Assembly: GCA_000708835.1 (NCBI GenBank)
Contig: DF237044.1
Coordinates: forward strand, 124,001 to 188,000
Direction: 5' to 3'
Source of the DNA: Klebsormidium nitens
Lineage: Eukaryota; Streptophyta; Klebsormidiophyceae; Klebsormidiales; Klebsormidiaceae
Length of the DNA stretch: 64,000 bases
Part shown: positions 23,156 through 43,237 of the stretch, piece by piece
Numbering within the stretch: position 1 is the first letter of the stretch
How the letters are laid out: the number at the start of each line of letters is the position of its first letter
Program-made: the position numbers and the translations under genes
The notes under the pieces: generated by a model
What the model was told of the DNA's origin: nothing
The model's input: the letters and a program-made list of their open reading frames with translations, nothing else
The model's database searches: none

Positions 23156-24594
23156 CTACCAATCAGGAGTGGTAAATAGCTTGCCAGGGGTCGACGTTGA
23201 GTCGCGCGTATAGAGATAGACGGTTGCGTCTGCTTCATCCAGCTCTTCTTGGCTAGTTAAGCAAGGGCCTCTGAAACCCGCTATGTATGGGGCGATGAAG
23301 AGGTAGAAGCCGTTCAACAGAAGCACGGCAAGGCTGAACATAAGCACGTAGTTCAACAATGTACTCGACCCAAAGAGGTACGGACGGCCAGAGTCAACGA
23401 ACGTGCGGTTACCCTGCATTTTGAATAGATTGGCAGACTTGGATTAGCAGAAAGCAGTTTAGGTTATTCAGAGAGACTACTTAAAAAGCACCACGTGAAT
23501 GACATCATGCTGTTTAAGTGCGGCCTCAGTGCAGCTGAAAAGCTTTGCCCTTATGCAGATTTCCAGAGACACGAAAGTTGGTCAGAAAACAATCCAAAAT
23601 CTTGCCCGACGAGCTCAGTGAGCATCAGCTATGAAAATACACTTTCATCGAAGAAATTTTGAGGGGTGCAGTCCCATCATTTAGGCGCAAAAATAGCATG
23701 ATTTCCAGGGGTTGTTCGAAGGAATGCGAAGTCAGCAGTGTTTCAGCATCTTGAGACGCACCTGTGCATAGCTGGTCCACGAGACGCCCAGAAAGGGGAC
23801 GTAGGTTGGTTCGAATCTCGTGTACAGCCCGGAATGATCTGGTAATTCTGCAAAGATTCAAGCTTTCTATTCAGGCTGAAGCCGCGCAGATCGCTGCTTC
23901 AATGACTCGGATGATATTGCAACATCATGAGGTGTCTGAAAAAGGGGATACTGCCCGCTAAGATCCAGGCACGTTGCATTTGGAATAGTGAATATGATTG
24001 CAACCCTTTACACGACATGCAAGTAGGTCGTGAGTTGCCTGACTATGCTGAATTGCAACGCTCAAGTCTGTAGTGCTCATCAGAAGATTTTATGTGGCCT
24101 TCCACGTGTGGTCAACCGATAAGACAAACAAGTAAAAGTAGATCCAAGATCAATGTAGAAAAGGAGCGTACCCCATCGTATACTCCAGTAAGCGGGGTTT
24201 TGGTGGGGCTCTGCTTACCTGCTGTAAGAGAGTCTAGAGATTCCCTCCACCCATTGCTCCAACCAAATAGATGGAAGCAAAAGTGTATCAGCAGATCCCA
24301 AAGAGAAAGCGGTCCTTTCCAAGCTGGGCTTGGTGTATCCCACTTTGAGTCCAGCATGAAGAGTGTGAAGAGCCCGATAAGGAAACAAGGCACCAACGCG
24401 AGAAAGTGCCAGTTGCGTCTTTCTAGGCTCCGAAAAGGCGGCAAACTTGGATATGGCCGAAAGGCGCGTTGCAATATCTTGTGGCTCCCATCTTCATTCT
24501 TCTCGACCGCGAGCATGGATACATCACTCAACCTGGTCTGTCTCAGAAACTCTTTCAAGGGTGGACGATAGTGCATCTCAACAAGCTGTACCAT
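23156..24594 (-). CDS. Unrecognised two-pass membrane protein
   Basis: Three exons on the minus strand, 24594-24219, 23847-23762 and 23413-23156, join in phase to 239 residues. Splice junctions are GCAG|GTAAGC to TTTGCAG, then CACAG|GTGCGT to ATGCAG. The N-terminal ~75 residues are soluble and basic. One hydrophobic segment is about residues 69-85 (FLALVPCFLIGLFTLFML), and a second lies in exon 3 (NYVLMFSLAVLLLNGFYLFI). The C-terminus is acidic and soluble. I do not recognise the family and infer only a small integral membrane protein. It is divergently arranged with the gene at 25007, with 412 bp between the start codons. Confidence 0.7.
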
Positions 24595-25006
24595 GTTTAC
24601 AGCAAAAAGGAGCAGCCAACTTCTAGGCCTCTATCTCTTCCAAAGCTGGATTTGTAATCAACCTATGGCGTTCAGCGCTTAAAGCCGGCGCGCTTTATAC
24701 TTGAAAGATCTGACATTGGCAAGGCACCGCCCTATTAAGTGAGAACGTGAACCCAGAAGTACTGTAGGGACCTCAGCTAAGGTTCTCTGTCTGCTTCCCG
24801 GCCGCGCGTCTTCGTCTGCGCGGACGCGGCCGGGCGCACGGCACACCCGGTTCATCAACCGTCTCCGAGGGTTTTACGAGGGTTTCTCCAACCGTTAACT
24901 GGGGCGCGGGCGCGGGCGGCCGCGACCTTCCGCTTCCGTGCGTCACTGTCGTTCGTGTCGGGAGCAGATTCTTACTGTTAGCTTGTAAAAATCCTGAGAG
25001 AGGAGC

Positions 25007-27327
25007 ATGACGGGGGCCACGTGCCATGTGGAGAAAGAGGAGGCACGACCAGGTCCAAACTATGATCCGAAGTATGTTGTGTTTCTAAGGGGGCCTAACC
25101 GCCTTGGAGTTCTCAAGAAGTACGATCAGCGTGCATTCGCTTGGGTCAAGAGGCAAAGAGTCATTCTCTTGTTTCCCTTCGCATGCTGGGGGTATATTCT
25201 GTTTTGGTCATGTTTGGCAGTGAGGCAGAAGAGTGGTGCCCGGTATGCAGCTGGTAAGTTTGTAATTCTGCTGCATGATCCTACAGAAAGTATGGTACCT
25301 GCAAACACGGTTCGTCGTCCTATCGCCTTCGGTTGTGCCGTTGGCTTGGTTTAGGCTTCTTATTTAACCTTTGGTTCCAGAATAAGGATCAGGAGGTCGG
25401 CAGGTTTCTTGTGAGCTGCCTTTATAATGGATACTACCGCAAGTTTGAGAATCTTATATTGACAATTGCAGTCTATGGCGTACTTATTTTAACATTGCAG
25501 TAAAGGTCATTCTTCAGAGACTTCGAAGTTGTGAGGGCCATATCAGGAAATGTATTTGCGATGGGAAATTAAGAGGGGGACTACAGAGAAGCAAGCACTA
25601 TATCATACCGCAGAAGAAACGTCACGCACTGCTCGCGTCTGCAATGTTTTGATGAGTTTTTGGTGGTCAGAATTACTGGGTCTGCAACCCGTTTTGTGCC
25701 GTTATTCTTTCTCAAGCTTTAAAACACAAATAGCTCGTTCATCTGCACTTCAATCGTATTTGAAGATGCCAATCTTGTTCCCATTTAATCCAACTCAAAA
25801 ATAACAACTTGGCAACTGGTCTGTGGCATGTAAACCCCTAATCTCACCTTCCCTTTGCAGCATCACAGACAGCGACCGATGAAGGTCAGGGCGTCTTGGT
25901 TCACAATCTGTGGATCCTGAATTGCCTTCGCCTTTCTTCACACGTCTTGGTAAGTAAGACCTGACTGCAAAATCAATGCCTTCACTGATGGGAAAAGGTG
26001 GTGCAGCTCTTATGCCCGCTAAGCGAGCGAGACTTTGATCTTGGTGATATGTAAACTTTGCCTTGTCTGCCAGCTGAGCCTTGTTTCCTGAGCGAACAAC
26101 CAGCATGGAATGAATTTGTCTTAATTTTACCTTCTTATGTTGACCAAATCCACGCAGGTTGATTCGCCATCTCAGTTACTCTGGTCTGCGCGAGCGATGA
26201 CGAGGGAGTTTTGCATCCAAGCCCTGGTAAGTGTTTCTGTATTTCTCCGCGTGGGTAATAATACACAGAGTACTAACAGATCTGACGAAGGCTGCTGTAA
26301 AGGGGTTCGCTTGTCTATTCGGCGCCAAGAAAGACGATTATACGGTTCTGGAAGCAGCTGCTTCGGTGAAAGAATCCGTATTCTAAGTGGTATGTCAACC
26401 TCAAGGGCGGACCTGCACAGTCAGACGATCATCTGTCGAGCACGTCAAGGATAGGAGATTGTACTTATTTCACTGAGGTATCTGCTGGCTCCAAAAAGCA
26501 GCAACGAATTTCATGCCCGGCAGAGAAATCGTCTGGAGTTGAGGTTTAGGGTATGCTTAAACAGTTCTCCATGAGACGACGCCAAGCCTCTTTCAGTGAT
26601 CCGTTAACAAAAGTTGTTGGCTTTGCAAACGTAGGTATTCTAAGATTGGCTGTGCTCTTCAACCTTTGTGATTTGTCTCTCACCAAGGCGCTGGAGTCTC
26701 AATAAGTTTGCCCAACACGGCAGGAACATGTTTCGGCCCGTCGCTCATTATAGGGATGCGATCGAAGTCGATGCAAAGAGCTGCGTAGCACTCTTTTGGA
26801 GGAACACTCGAGTCAATCATAGGGTTAGGAACTTACCTATCGGGTCATCACACGCCATTCTAGTAGTAAACTTGCATGTTAAGCAGAAGTTAGAGAGGCT
26901 TTGCGAGGTGACAAAGCGGCTAAGGTTGTTTCTATGCTCACTGGCAGCACCGTGACTTGACGCACCCAGCACGATGCGCCCGTAAAACCTTCAGAACGGT
27001 TTGACGGTTGGGCTCAGAATGCTAACATCGATATGGTAAGTCCATGTTCTCTTAGTCGGCCTATGCGCAGGAGTTCAGGAGGTACGCGTAAACAATTGAC
27101 AAATTCTGCTTTTTTAGTCCCAAAAACAACTCCCAAAGCCTAAGGAGAACGTAGAAGCGCTCTTTGAGAAGGTCTTCAGCTGCATCATTCAATTCAGTTC
27201 ATGTACCAATGGGCGCACTGGGCCAGCCTGTGCTGCCATTCATAGCTCGTGGGTACCTGCCGGGCAGGCACCCGGCCCGCGCAACGCCGCTCCGCAACGG
27301 CTCGGCCTTAAGATGCCCGGCGCTTAG
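25007..27327 (+). CDS. Unrecognised multi-exon membrane protein
   Basis: The ten-exon model is 25007-25253, 25861-25949, 26158-26226, 26291-26365, 26421-26477, 26565-26634, 26688-26784, 26823-26907, 26970-27035 and 27118-27327, which sums to 354 residues. Exon 1 is strong: MTGATCHVEKEEARPGPNYD, then a basic stretch and one transmembrane segment (ILLFPFACWGYILFWSCLAV). Middle exons are small and most junctions are phase 0. Exon 7 encodes a Gly-rich block (GVSISLPNTAGTCFGPSLII). Introns of 53 and 38 nt in the middle are unusually short, so exons 5-8 are the least certain part. No family is recognised. The shared upstream region with the minus-strand membrane gene may mean co-regulation, but nothing in the sequence proves it. 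Confidence 0.55.
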
Positions 27328-28457
27328 TGAAGTCGATCAATGATCAGTCGGCTTGGCAGCTCAAACATGAATGGGACGAAATGCATCAAGCATTGAATGG
27401 ACCCTGCAAAATGAATGGTTCGGCTGGAGCAAATCAGGGACAGAAATAGAAAGTCGAAGCAGATGCGGTATGTAAGCCGGCCTGCATCCGTGCGCTGCAA
27501 GGTGGCCGCCTCAAGTTGCGCATGCACCCTACGAAAGGGTAATTGCATGCAAACCCTTTCAAGTTTCAATAAGACAGCCTGTACGTTAATTGCTCGTAAT
27601 AGAGCGTACCGTATTAGACGTTTGCTGCGGCGTGTTCAAGCCGAACTCAGCTAGTAAGGCTGCGCTGCACGGCGGCGCCGGCGGTTGCAGCGGGGGCCTT
27701 CAGTCTTAAGCCGCCTATATAGGTACGTTCCGGCCGACGGGAATCATTCATTAAATTCGTTCGATTGATCGAATCGTAATAGTGTATATACCGTGACGCA
27801 TATCAAAGCATTTGTAATCATTGAACTGTGCAGCTAGCTGCTTCTCCGGCCCACCGTCATGCAAGCGACTTTCTTGACCAAGTACGGTCGTCCGTCCTTG
27901 AGTAGAGCTACTAGTGCGTATTCAGGTCTTTTGGTTGAAGGCTACATGCTTGCAATCGTGCAAGTTTGATATTGACCGCCGGGCCGGCGCAGCTTACTGA
28001 TTGGCGCAACATCGTTCACCATCACGGATTGGCAGTACAGGACCGAACATCATAATATCTTATAATCAGAACGCGATCACAACGTGGCCTGCATTGGCAA
28101 CACCATCAGCTCAAGCAGGCTTGAAGGTCAATTCTGCATATTCAAAGTCGAGGACCCTGGAAAACTTCAAAAACGTTCAAAGCAAGAACGGGGCAAACAT
28201 ATTTTCGCTGTCTACATACCTGTTGCTAACAAGCTCTACGCCAAACCCGGTGACAACAGGGCTGAAGCGGCCCGCCAACTTCCACAAAACTTATCAGTCT
28301 TTGAAGCTGTACAGCTAAGACGCTAAGAAGTCAACGCGCTCTGCTCGTCCAATACTTTATCTCATATCTTCTCAAATCACGCCAACGACTGAAGTCACAA
28401 ATCAAAATTAATGATACGCCCTTGACAACTAGACCGAAAAATAAGTCCGTTTCATTC
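27328..28457. other. Intergenic sequence, no gene seen
   Basis: The 1.1 kb between the 3' ends of the plus-strand membrane gene and the minus-strand aldo-keto reductase. No coding exon is supported. Confidence 0.5.
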
Positions 28458-37347
<8,890 letters not shown>

Positions 37348-38736
37348 GGTGAAACTTGGCGGTCTGTCCACAAAGCTGGAAAAGAATAGATGGTTTGATC
37401 CTGTTGAAGAGATGCAATACTCACCAAGGACGATAAAAGGATGTAACGAGAAGAGGGGTGCTGTCAAAAAGAGAACAGGACGTGTAGAAGAGCTGGACAT
37501 GATCGGGGCAGCTATGAAAAGCTGATGGTTCTCAGGGCTTTACTTTGGGCAATGAACACAAATTGTATCAAAGTTTCTGTCTAGAGCAAGAAAAGGGCAT
37601 TCATTTGTGACCAACTGGTTACGAACAAAATTGTGGAACTGTAGAGGACGCTGCCTATGCAGAAGACGACACCGTACAACTTTTGGGAGAGAGAAGAAGA
37701 CTGTAGGCGACAAAGAAGTTGGTCTCATGTTATAAGTGGTGTTGTGGATACTCAACATCATATTTATGGACTCTCTGCCTTCTACTTGAAAGGGTGCCAT
37801 TTTGCGGCTGTGGAGTACTATCCTCTGACAGTGCAAGCAGAGACACTGCTCCTTGCAAGACTCGTTTGAAAGACAACGAAACAGGGAATTCTAGAATGCA
37901 GGGCCCATAGACCTCCAACTTTGAGACAACTGATGGGCATTTTAGGTTCAACAGCTTGAGCTTTTGCGTTTCAGAAGTGCTGCATGCACCCATCCTCAAT
38001 CAGATTATTGATTCTATCTTGCAGTGTCACGACTTAGATTGCACTGCAGAATCCAATGTGCGGTTACTCAAGCGTACCTAGCAACAGTGCTCCTGCCATT
38101 TGCTTGAAGATGACAATGCTTTAAAGACTTGTAAGACCTGACCCATTGTGACTTCTGGAGCATTCAGGATCTCAATCCTTGCTGCCTGTTGATAGTGGTG
38201 CGGCCATGTATTGAGAAGCAGCGAGGCTGTTCACGGCCCAAAAAGCACAGCAGGAAAGCCTGCTTCTTCAACGAAGCCTCACCTGTCGGTTATATCTTGC
38301 AGGGCAACTTGGAAGCAGAAGTGCTGCTGATGGTGGTGAGGAAGTAGGAAGTGGTGGCGATCAGAGCACCTCCAGAGCCGGATTCGCACCCGATCAAATT
38401 GCGGCCTGTATACTTACAAGTTACAAGATCATCTTGAAGATGACCAGCATTGCAGCAAGATCCACAATTGCGCGTCTGCTGAGGATAGCCAATTGGGAAG
38501 TTGAACTTGAAGAAGTTGAAGCAATATGCTAGAGCCTGCTTTCGGAAGGTTTACACGTCAGCACGTCGTCACGAACATCACTGTAGAAGCGCACGGCGTC
38601 GCGGCCGGGTTGTGCGTCGGTCTCCGACAGGGTTTAAAGGGGGGTTCCACATCTTGCACGGTGAGCTGGCGCAGCCTTTCAGGCAGGCTTTCAAGTTTCG
38701 ATCCAACCAGTGACCACCTTCTCGTGAAGTTCTACA
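37348..38736. promoter_or_regulatory. Divergent upstream region, aldo-keto reductase / CxxC protein
   Basis: These 1.4 kb separate two start codons facing away from each other, so both promoters should lie here. One TGACGTCA lies at 37046-37053, just outside it in AKR intron 1. I see no clear TATA box, operator or RNA gene. Confidence 0.4.
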
Positions 38737-40737
38737 ATGGCGGCCATTTGCCGAGCACAGAGGGTTTGCTTGCCCCCCTCCTTGCCTATCCTTTCAGGAG
38801 ACGGCCTGAAGAAGGACCCTTTTACCCATACAGCAGGTTGCTGCAGTTTCCCCAGCTTTCCGCCGTGCTTCAGAGGCAGATTTCCTCATTTCCAATCAGG
38901 ATTAGAAAGCACTGTCCGCCACCGCACGCATTTCACAATTCCCCTTCTACGGGACACCCCAACCAGGTTGCACAAAGTCTGCTCCATTCCAGAATCAAAT
39001 CAACCGCAGGTTTGTGGTTGTAAGTTTGTTGATCATAGTAGGTGCTTATCCTTTAGGAGAGCATGGCCTAGACGAAGGGACTCTAGACAGCGGCTAAGTA
39101 TCATTGTGCACGCGCTCCCTCCAATCAGGGACGAAGAAGCAGGGAAAGATCCGCAGAAGTTTATGGTGGAACTAGAGCGGGCGTGGCACATCTCCAAGGT
39201 GAATTGTCCAGAAAACCCTAAGAAATTTTTTGCCCTCTTCCCCTCCGCGTGGTGCTGGCTTTGTTTGGTGCATCATTCAGCCTGGACATGCAGTACTAGC
39301 TTATGAATTGAGCTCCGCCTATGGTTGATTCCGGGAGCACAAAGCCCTGAAGATCCTGGAGCCGAGAGATTCAAAAAAAAAAGGTTTGGATAATTGAGCA
39401 AGCCCTAAAAGTCTTGGAGCTGAGAGGTTCGTTGAGGTCAATTTTTGCATGAGAAACAAGTTTCAATCCTGTTGCCCTCGGCTGAGGACACTCACACTTA
39501 TCTGAACGTTGCTTTGGGGAGCCAAGGAACTTGAGCTATCTAGCTCGTGATCGCTGGTTTAACCTACTGTCTGTCATCGTAATGCCATCAATGTTCCAAA
39601 TCGACATTCCTGAGGTTGGTCAATTCAGGCGAGCTGCTCGGATGGCTTAAACGAAGATCGCATCCTTTTCCTTCCTTCGCAGCGGCCAAAGCCTGTCCCG
39701 TGCTCTACATGCTCAGCAGAGGGGGAGGTGGAGTGTCCGTGGTGCAACGGAACGGGGTTTCTCGTTCTGGGAGATACCATGGTCTGCGATGTCAACGATC
39801 ATGATCGCTCATGTAGAGTATGTCAAGGAAAGGTGGGCCACTGTCAAACCTGTCTTTGCCCCTTAGGCTTTATATCTTTTTTGACCGGGGGTTTCTTTGT
39901 TGTTGATACAAGGTCAGTGCAGCTTATCGCCCATTAGTCATTGGTATGTTGCCTTTCTAAGGGCCTTACAGTTATTGTCGCTTCTGGAAGGGCCATAGTG
40001 GTGTCGTCTTCTTGAATGTTTTAACGTGCCCAGACTCATCTGAAGAACACCGCAACATTCTTCCCTCACTGCTTTGGTCGGGCAGTTTTCATCCATTTCG
40101 AGCTCCAGCTCTCCTTTGGGAAAACTTTGCACCAGGAGTTGGCCAACCACTTCTCGAAACCAAGCTCATTCTGAGGAGGGGAGGAGAGGGTCTGCTTGCT
40201 TGTATATCAGCTACTATCCATCAAGCGGCCAGTCGAAATGTATAAGATCACTAGAATGTTGTTTGAAATGAGGATGATTTGCATCATCCTTTTCACGGCT
40301 CTTTACAGTTGCTGAGGATTCAAGCCGTAGTACTTGGCCATTCAGTCTGCTTCTCGCACTTTGAGTCTGGTGATTCTGACTAATCGAGTCTGAATTGGGT
40401 CAGTCAACGTCCCCGCAGGATTCCGTCTCGCATGAGCCTCCATCAATAGACCAGTCCTCTTTGGGGTGCGGATTGCATTGACAAATGTTCACATCATTTT
40501 CACTTCGATTGTGTTTCACATCGATTCGGATTCTTCCGCATTCGTACTCTAGCATGAATAACCTGCACAGATTTCCCTTCTGTTCATTGTGTGAGGTTTC
40601 TCGCCCTTACTATTTCATGCCACGGTTTGCAGGGATCAATAAAGTGCGATGATTGTAAAGGGACTGGCAAGCGGGCCGGCTGGTTGGAACGCGTCCCTCC
40701 TCACGATTCGGATGACCGCTTCCGCTTTCCTCGATAG
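38737..40737 (+). CDS. DnaJ-type CxxC zinc-finger protein, probably plastid
   Basis: Three exons (38737-39198, 39683-39832, 40633-40737), all phase 0, encode 238 residues. The N-terminal ~120 residues are rich in Ser, Arg and Pro with few acidic residues, consistent with a plastid transit peptide. The C-terminal zinc domain has four CxxC motifs in order: CSTC, CPWCNGTG, CRVCQGKG and CDDCKGTG. These are the repeats of the DnaJ cysteine-rich domain without a J domain. Plant proteins of this type (BSD2, LQY1 and relatives) act as thiol-disulphide or assembly chaperones for Rubisco or photosystems; which of these it matches cannot be decided here. CNGTGFLVLGDTMVCD and DDCKGTG make the zinc-finger call firm. 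Intron 1 contains a short internal duplication (GGAGCCGAGAGATTC / GGAGCTGAGAGGTTC). Confidence 0.85.
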
Positions 40738-41792
40738 TATTTTTCCAGCTGCAAGCACATTCTAGTTGTTGTAGAACAGCGGGTCAGTAGATTCCGGAAT
40801 TTATCTCCATCAGGAAGCGAGTTCAACAGTTTCCGCGGGTAGGCGTGCCCCGCGTCTGATGCAACGGTCGAGGTGAAGCGTAACCTTGAAGATGCCGCTT
40901 CAGGTGTGCCACCTTCGTTCGTAGACTTGTAGGCACGAGCAAATGGCTTTAGAATAGCCCATGTACAGACGAGCAAGTACCTTGATCTTTTTTTTTGCCT
41001 GATCCCCAGGCCGCCAGCATATTCATTTCCTGCGCTTTCTGCTGATTTCAAAACGGATAGATTGGAAGCAAGAGGTTACTTGTTTCGGCCCGCCCGGCCC
41101 ATGTGGTTTGCAAAAGAGCCTTGGCTCCAGAAGATTGAACGTCACCTAGCCTGCTCGCTGTCCAGATCGCAGTAGGCCATCTTCAAGGGATGTGATCACA
41201 TTCGATTCAATTCGTTGATTTTAATGATGCCAATGGCACCCATGGTCTGCCCCAAGCCATGGAACTAGCGCAGCTTGCGCTTATCCATGCAGCCTGAGCC
41301 TACATCAAATCCTCGTATACCGTGCTGCAGCTCATGATTGAGCTTCCTAAGAAAGTTTTTGCAGTGTTCACTTGCAAGCTGATCACGCATGTATGTCGGT
41401 GTCATGTCAATCCGCAATCCTCAGGCTGGAGGCCATGATTGTTTTCGACAATGACAACGAAAATTGCTGCGCGATCCAGATGCGGCGCTGGCAGATGATA
41501 CCGTTAAAGAAGAGTTGCTCGATCTTCAGGACAGCTACAACAGAGTTTTCAGAGCATCATCCCAACACGCATTCATAACATCTGGTCGTAGTGGTCGGAC
41601 CCGACAGCTTGTTGGCCATTGCAAAAGGCCGAAACTCGTTGATGACAGGCCATGCTAGTGTGTTCATGCATCATGTAACACTGCACGCTTGTGTGGCCGT
41701 AAAAAGCAGTTCTCTCGTGAATGGATAATCCGCAGTGCAATGAATCCATAGCTAGCTGTTCGGGACTAAGTCAGCAGTCAGACGTCAATTCT
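40738..41792. other. Intergenic region between convergent genes
   Basis: About 1 kb between two convergent 3' ends. A plus-strand open stretch near 41464-41650 (DPDAALADDTVKEELLDLQD) reads like protein, but it has no start, splice sites or recognised family. It could be a relic. Confidence 0.35.
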
Positions 41793-42428
41793 TCATTTCG
41801 ATTTCTTTACAGGATTCCTCTTAGCATATGCGTGCCACTTGTTCCATCTCTCCATGTCCGGCAGCCCGCATAAGAAACACGGCACAGCCCCCCTCCCGAA
41901 GCACATCTTACACCGGGCCCTCCCCACTCTATCTTTGACCCCTGCCCTGCCAGGCAGCGTGAGGTACTCTCCCTCACCCGCACACCGCCCGCACTGCATC
42001 CATCCTGATCGTACCCCGCACAAGCCACACCAACCGTCCTCTTTGTTTCCTAATGGCACTGGGTCTTTGTCCACATGGTAGCCTGTTGGGGGATAAGGGC
42101 CAAGCCTCTGCCACCGTGCTTTGATATTTACCTCAGGCTGCGGTGGAGTGGCTTGTTCTGACCCGCTTTTTGAATCATCAGGTCCTTCAGGAGCAGATCC
42201 CTTGGTCCCGTGAAGGGCACAAAAGGTGGTAGTTTTCAGATGAGGTGGTGGTCTTGCTAACCAGGTCCTATTTATCAGGATCTCTATTCTCCTGAATCTG
42301 CTCAATTGAGGAGTATATACATTTGGAGCTATGCTAATTATGCTTGTTCGCACTCTCTTCTTCAGGTAGACCTCTTGCAGGTCAGAGGGGAGGTGAGCTG
42401 CTGGCGACCAGCACTGTGAGCATGACAT
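41793..42428 (-). CDS. Second CxxC zinc-finger protein, probably plastid
   Basis: A single-exon ORF of 211 residues. The first ~75 residues are rich in Ser, Arg and hydroxylated residues (RRIEILINRTWLARPPP), fitting a transit peptide. An acidic Ser-rich linker follows. The C-terminal half has four CxxC motifs: CGLC, CGRCAGEG, CKMCFGRG and CFLC, with the two central ones keeping the DnaJ-type CxxCxGxG form. It ends WNKWHAYAKRNPVKKSK. This differs from the neighbour at 38737, where the second and fourth motifs are the canonical ones, so it is not a recent duplicate. A role in plastid protein assembly or redox folding is inferred from the family. The KISH gene starts on the same strand and ends only 148 bp upstream. 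Confidence 0.8.
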   Translation of the reverse strand: MSCSQCWSPAAHLPSDLQEVYLKKRVRTSIISIAPNVYTPQLSRFRRIEILINRTWLARPPPHLKTTTFCALHGTKGSAPEGPDDSKSGSEQATPPQPEVNIKARWQRLGPYPPTGYHVDKDPVPLGNKEDGWCGLCGVRSGWMQCGRCAGEGEYLTLPGRAGVKDRVGRARCKMCFGRGAVPCFLCGLPDMERWNKWHAYAKRNPVKKSK

Positions 42429-42576
42429 TGAGCAGCTCAGGAAGTGCCGCTGTTTTCAAAAGCTGCCATATTGATGCCCAAGCTTCTCTTTACTACTCTG
42501 TTCCAGAAAAGTCCTGCGCTCAATGTTTTCTTCTCAAAGACTCTAAACGTTACTAGTGCAGCCTCAGAAGCGGGTG

Positions 42577-42789
42577 TCACCAAAGCAGCAGGCAGGTCCC
42601 CATGATAAGGCAGCCCGCTCCCACCCAGGGGCTCAGCCGCTCTCCTATCCGAGCTGCCTTCCAAAAGAACCCCACAAAACCTGTCTTCTGTTTGAGCAAC
42701 TTCGGGAAGCTGATCTTGATGTAGGTGCAGGTGCAGATGAAGAGCAGGACCACGGTCAGGAAGGACTGGAAGTCAAACAGGGCGGACAT
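42577..42789 (-). CDS. KISH: KISH family secretory-pathway membrane protein (TMEM167)
   Basis: A single-exon ORF of 70 residues, the usual length for KISH. The start [20 protein letters not shown] is the conserved family N-terminus. It is followed by a Lys-rich loop (KLLKQKTG), the signature [20 protein letters not shown] and a second hydrophobic helix. Known members are small Golgi or early secretory-pathway proteins with two membrane segments; the Drosophila member is needed for secretion. No intron is seen, unlike most genes here. Its start is divergent from the plastid-protein gene at 43238, with 448 bp between. Confidence 0.93.
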   Translation of the reverse strand: MSALFDFQSFLTVVLLFICTCTYIKISFPKLLKQKTGFVGFFWKAARIGERLSPWVGAGCLIMGTCLLLW

Positions 42790-43237
42790 GGTGGCGCCCT
42801 GCTTGAGCCAACTGCTGCTGAGCTCTGCTGCCTAGCTTTGCATCGAAATCCTCGGCAAAAATTCGAAGTCTTGACTAGGCAAGGAATGGGTTTATCAAAC
42901 CGTTTGAGCTTGCTGGGGTTGACGCTCTATGGCCGGTCAAATGACCGGCAGAGCGCTCAAATATTAACATTGGAAATGCGAGGCACACGTTTGCAAGTGC
43001 TTCCAGAAAACCGGGACGGCGCGGCAGCTGACGAATCCATGCCGGTTGGGTTCACTTGGATGCTGGTCAATGTTCTGGCTCACCACCACTGGCAGTGGCA
43101 GTGGCGGAGGGCCTGGGTTCGCAAAGTTTTCGGTTTGGTGGCCATTGTTGGGCTGGCCGCTGAAGGCTCTTCAGTTTTGGGCGCCATATTATTCGCAACG
43201 CAATGCTGCATAGCTGCCGCTGAAGCTGCAACTCAGA

